A DNA stretch of 64,000 nucleotides. Source: an uncultured Oscillospiraceae bacterium. Lineage in GTDB: Bacteria > Bacillota > Clostridia > Oscillospirales > Ruminococcaceae. The stretch lies in the NCBI GenBank assembly GCA_934466475.1, contig CAKSLI010000002.1:62001-126000 (forward strand). Reading direction: 5' to 3'. A program made the position numbers and the translations under genes. The notes beneath the pieces were generated by a model, which was not told where the DNA came from, did no database searches, and saw nothing but the letters and a program-made list of their open reading frames with translations. Shown here piece after piece: positions 61,524 through 64,000 of the stretch (its first letter is position 1; every line of letters begins with the position of its first letter).

Positions 61524-61682
61524 GGTCACCTCTAAAAACCGGTTTGAAAAGGGAAAATGGGTAGAGTGCGCCGAATGCGATGAAAGCCGACGAAGTAAGG
61601 CTGTATGCCTTACGAGGAGGTTTGAAGAAGCAGTCGGTGTGCTATACACATTTTCACTCAAACAAGGTTTTTAGAGGTGACC
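61524..61682. mobile_element. Family 1 inverted-repeat element, interior type A (copy 3)
   Basis: 159 bp, termini GGTCACCTCTAAAAACC and GGTTTTTAGAGGTGACC (the most symmetrical pair), 4-bp duplication TAAT (61520-61523 and 61683-61686). Nearly identical inside to copy 1. It ends 16 bp before the next gene, so its right flank supplies the sequence just ahead of the ribosome site. Confidence 0.9.
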
Positions 61683-61698
61683 TAATGGAGGTATTTAT

Positions 61699-61938
61699 AT
61701 GTGGCAGATAATTTCAGAAGCGCGCCGCACAGAGGACGGCGCTGACTACACGGCCTACGGGGTCTGCATCGACGGATTCTGCATACAGGACATTTGCAGC
61801 AGCATGAACGATATTGTACGTTTCGCAGGACTGCTGAATATGTACCAGGCTTCACCGGCAAACGCCGCTGATGTCGCCGACGATTTCCTCGCCGGGGGAT
61901 TTGACTTCCCCGAAGACGTGCTTGCAGTCACCGCCTGA
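61699..61938 (+). CDS. Small hypothetical protein
   Basis: 79 residues, acidic, no signal: starts MWQIISEARRTEDGADYTAY with CIDGFCIQDICSSMNDIVRFAGLLN. It may belong to one of the small Ruminococcaceae families of the DUF6514 type (YTAYG... motif), a weak guess. GGAGG lies 8 bp before the ATG. A family 1 element lies directly upstream. Confidence 0.68.
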   Translation: MWQIISEARRTEDGADYTAYGVCIDGFCIQDICSSMNDIVRFAGLLNMYQASPANAADVADDFLAGGFDFPEDVLAVTA

Positions 61939-61962
61939 CAGAGCTGTACAAATTGAACAAAA

Positions 61963-61998
61963 CGCAAAGGGAGCTGCTGAAATGCGGCTCCCTTTGCG
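61963..61998 (-). terminator. cwlD terminator
   Basis: Perfect 12-bp stem CGCAAAGGGAGC / GCTCCCTTTGCG, followed on the minus strand by TTTTGTTC. Confidence 0.85.
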
Positions 61999-62008
61999 CT
62001 TGACATAA

Positions 62009-62785
62009 TCATTCCGCCGTGATATTATTATATTCAGGGTCGGCGGATTCATCAGACCATTCGCTGCCCGAGGGCTCGCTCACGGTATCGAAATATTCCA
62101 GCAGTCCGCTGTATATAGTGAACGCAAGCTGCTGGCGATATTCCTCGGTCGCGAGCTTCGCTTCCTCCTCGGGATTCGACAGGAAGCCGCATTCTATCAT
62201 CAGCGATGGATTCTTATTAGTTTTCAGCAGGAAGAGCTCGTCTCCGGACAGCTTTATCTCCCGGTCGTTACCGGGCTGGAGCTGTGCGAAGCGGTTCTGC
62301 ATTATCTGCGCCAGCGTCCGGTTGTCAGGATTATTATTGTTATAGAACATCTGCCCGCCGAAATATGCCGGGTCGGTGAAATTGTTCTGGTGGATACACA
62401 GAAAAACGCTGTCGGGATAGCTCTGGATAAGCTCCAGACGGTTATCCATGTCGGAGAGCTTCTGGTTGCGTATTCCCTCGACTCCCGGGTCGTATATCGA
62501 GATATCCTCGCTGCGGGTCAGCACCGTCTTGAATCCTGACAGCTCCAGAAGCTGCTGGAGGTGCTTCACCACAGACAGGTTCACGTCCTTTTCAAGCAGG
62601 CCGCTCTTTCCTACGGCTCCGCTGTCAAGACCGCCGTGTCCGGCGTCAAGCACGATTATCGGACGATCGGCAGTGTCCGCGGCAGTCGGCACGGCGCTGT
62701 CGGTCATCCTGGCGCACAGCGTCAGCAGGGCAAACGCCCCCGCCATGCAGACGGTGAATCTGAGAGTTTTCTTTGTGAACTTCAT
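62009..62785 (-). CDS. cwlD: N-acetylmuramoyl-L-alanine amidase, CwlD-like (Amidase_3)
   Basis: 258 residues: signal/anchor helix (about 9-27) and an Amidase_3 domain with IIVLDAGHGGLDSGAVG (zinc His 50), GLLEKDVNLSVV (zinc Glu 65), FLCIHQNNF and catalytic-type Glu in MIECGFLSN. The segment KLSDMDNRLELIQ matches CwlD enzymes, which help make the muramic-delta-lactam of spore cortex. It could also be a general wall amidase. GGGGG precedes the ATG. Confidence 0.82.
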   Translation of the reverse strand: MKFTKKTLRFTVCMAGAFALLTLCARMTDSAVPTAADTADRPIIVLDAGHGGLDSGAVGKSGLLEKDVNLSVVKHLQQLLELSGFKTVLTRSEDISIYDPGVEGIRNQKLSDMDNRLELIQSYPDSVFLCIHQNNFTDPAYFGGQMFYNNNNPDNRTLAQIMQNRFAQLQPGNDREIKLSGDELFLLKTNKNPSLMIECGFLSNPEEEAKLATEEYRQQLAFTIYSGLLEYFDTVSEPSGSEWSDESADPEYNNITAE

Positions 62786-62901
62786 ATTTATACCCCCGTT
62801 AAACGCTCAGTTTCCAGTATCCGACCTGAGCTTTAAAAATCATTACCTGTCCAATATTATGAGGGCATATCCGGATTTATGACCGGACAAAGGAGAAATT
62901 T

Positions 62902-64000
62902 ATGGCAAAGGCACGGAGCGTGTTCGTTTGCAGCGAATGCGGTCAGGAATACTCAAAATGGAACGGCAGGTGCACCGCCTGCGGAAGCTGGAACACAATA
63001 GAGGAATCGGAGCCAGCTCCGGTCATCGGCGGAAAATCCTCCGCGCCGGTCGGGGAGCTGAAATTCAGCCCCATCGGGGAAGTCACCTGCGGCAGCGAGA
63101 TACGCTACGGCACCGGAAGCTCCGAGCTTGACCGCGTGCTCGGCGGCGGACTTGTAAAAGGCTCGCTGGTGCTCATCGGCGGCGACCCCGGTATCGGAAA
63201 ATCCACGCTGCTGCTCCAGATATGCGGCTTTATGAGCGGTCAGCACTCGATACTGTATGTTTCCGGCGAGGAATCCGAGTCGCAGATAAAGCTCCGTGCC
63301 GACCGACTGGGGGTCTCCAACAGCGACAGGCTGATGTTAGCCTCCGGGAATAATTGTGAGAGCATTATACAGGCAGTAAAAAAAATCCGCCCCGACGTGG
63401 TGATAATAGATTCTATCCAGACGATAACCTCCACAGGGATAAATTCCTCAGCGGGAAGCATAGTGCAGGTGCGCGAGTGCACCAACGCGTTCATGCTGCT
63501 TGCGAAATCCGAGGAGATACCGATATTTATAGTCAGCCATGTCAACAAGGACGGCGGCATTGCAGGACCCAAGATAATGGAGCACATCGTTGACACAGTG
63601 CTCTATTTCGAGGGAGAAAAGCAGCTTTCCTACCGCATTCTGCGGGCAATAAAGAACCGTTTCGGCTCCACGAACGAGATCGGCGTGTTCAACATGGACG
63701 ACGACGGTCTGCACGAGGTCACGAATCCATCGGAAATGATGCTTTCCGGGCGCATAACTACGGTCTCCGGAAGCGCGGTGGTCTGCACCGTGGAGGGCAC
63801 GCGTCCCATTCTCGCGGAGGTGCAGGCTCTGGTCACGAAATCCTCGCTGTCCTCGCCTCGCCGCGTTGCCACCGGATTCGACTACAACCGGCTGTATATG
63901 CTGCTCGCGGTGCTGGAAAAGCGCGCGGGGTTCTTCTTCGGCGGAGTTGACGTGTATGTCAACGTTGTCGGAGGACTGCGGCTTGACGAGCCCGCCGCAG
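62902..64000 (+). CDS. radA: DNA repair protein RadA (3' end outside window)
   Basis: About 366 of an expected 450 residues are present. N-terminal zinc finger (C10, C13, C24, C27), RecA-like ATPase with Walker A GGDPGIGKST, Walker B VVIIDSIQT and the RadA-specific KNRFGST; then the start of the Lon-protease-like domain (VNVVGGLRLDEPAA at the window edge). It promotes branch migration in recombination. AAGGAG precedes the ATG. Confidence 0.95.
   Translation, partial: MAKARSVFVCSECGQEYSKWNGRCTACGSWNTIEESEPAPVIGGKSSAPVGELKFSPIGEVTCGSEIRYGTGSSELDRVLGGGLVKGSLVLIGGDPGIGKSTLLLQICGFMSGQHSILYVSGEESESQIKLRADRLGVSNSDRLMLASGNNCESIIQAVKKIRPDVVIIDSIQTITSTGINSSAGSIVQVRECTNAFMLLAKSEEIPIFIVSHVNKDGGIAGPKIMEHIVDTVLYFEGEKQLSYRILRAIKNRFGSTNEIGVFNMDDDGLHEVTNPSEMMLSGRITTVSGSAVVCTVEGTRPILAEVQALVTKSSLSSPRRVATGFDYNRLYMLLAVLEKRAGFFFGGVDVYVNVVGGLRLDEPAA

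Overview
The window is a piece of a low-to-mid-GC-drift Firmicutes chromosome, most likely a Ruminococcus-like member of the Oscillospirales. The reasons are: sporulation-type genes (spoIIP, a cwlD-like amidase); starch and cellulose genes of the type seen in gut or rumen ruminococci; a cellobiose 2-epimerase whose sequence closely resembles, from memory, the Ruminococcus albus enzyme; strong Shine-Dalgarno sites; and many near-consensus TTGACA / TATAAT promoters with 17 bp spacing. No phage, CRISPR array, rRNA or complete transposase gene is visible. Identification to species is not possible from sequence reading alone.

Layout. 1-14.7 kb is an alpha-glucan region, nearly all on the minus strand. 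One cluster reads malE > malF > malG > malR (LacI) > alpha-amylase lipoprotein > pullulanase. A second reads lacI > malQ > glgP. Together they would cut starch outside the cell, import maltodextrin by an ABC transporter, debranch it, and turn it into glucose-1-phosphate and glucose. The transporter has no ATPase of its own; a shared MsmX/UgpC-type ATPase lies at 37.7 kb and has a codon use that suggests high expression. 14.8-27.5 kb holds a MATE exporter, an unknown membrane protein preceded by five helically phased TGTAAYC boxes, an AgrC/AgrA-like two-component system, a lipoprotein, a DUF2726 protein, a LacI-sensor/GGDEF fusion, a DUF2339 membrane protein and an M23 peptidase. 27.7-35.1 kb holds sbcCD and a tandem pair of secreted GH5 glucanases. 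35.4-45 kb holds a transglutaminase-like surface protein, msmX, two paralogous small membrane proteins with a MoxR ATPase, pnuC with an attenuator-like leader, an orphan efflux adaptor and cellobiose 2-epimerase. 45-53 kb holds secA, an Rrf2 regulator, spoIIP, a HAD phosphatase, a lipoprotein and a cation efflux protein. 53-56 kb carries five tRNAs, ychF and a NERD protein. 56-64 kb carries a CPBP protease, aroK, tsaD, an OGG-type glycosylase, small zinc-ribbon and hypothetical proteins, the cwlD-like gene and the start of radA. The window opens inside the 3' end of folC.

The most unusual content is between the genes. Two families of miniature inverted-repeat elements are scattered through the window. 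Family 1 has termini like GGTMACCTCTAAAAACC, makes 4-bp target duplications (five full copies, one 42-bp remnant) and has two unrelated interiors behind the same termini. Family 2 has termini like RGGCAAYACC (extending to CGCACAAAGA in the large copies), sits between TA dinucleotides (four copies, 61 to about 310 bp) and has a modular interior. Several copies hold further palindromic insertions, giving nested elements, and several sit in transcribed leaders between a promoter and its gene. A near-empty site for one copy is present elsewhere in the window.
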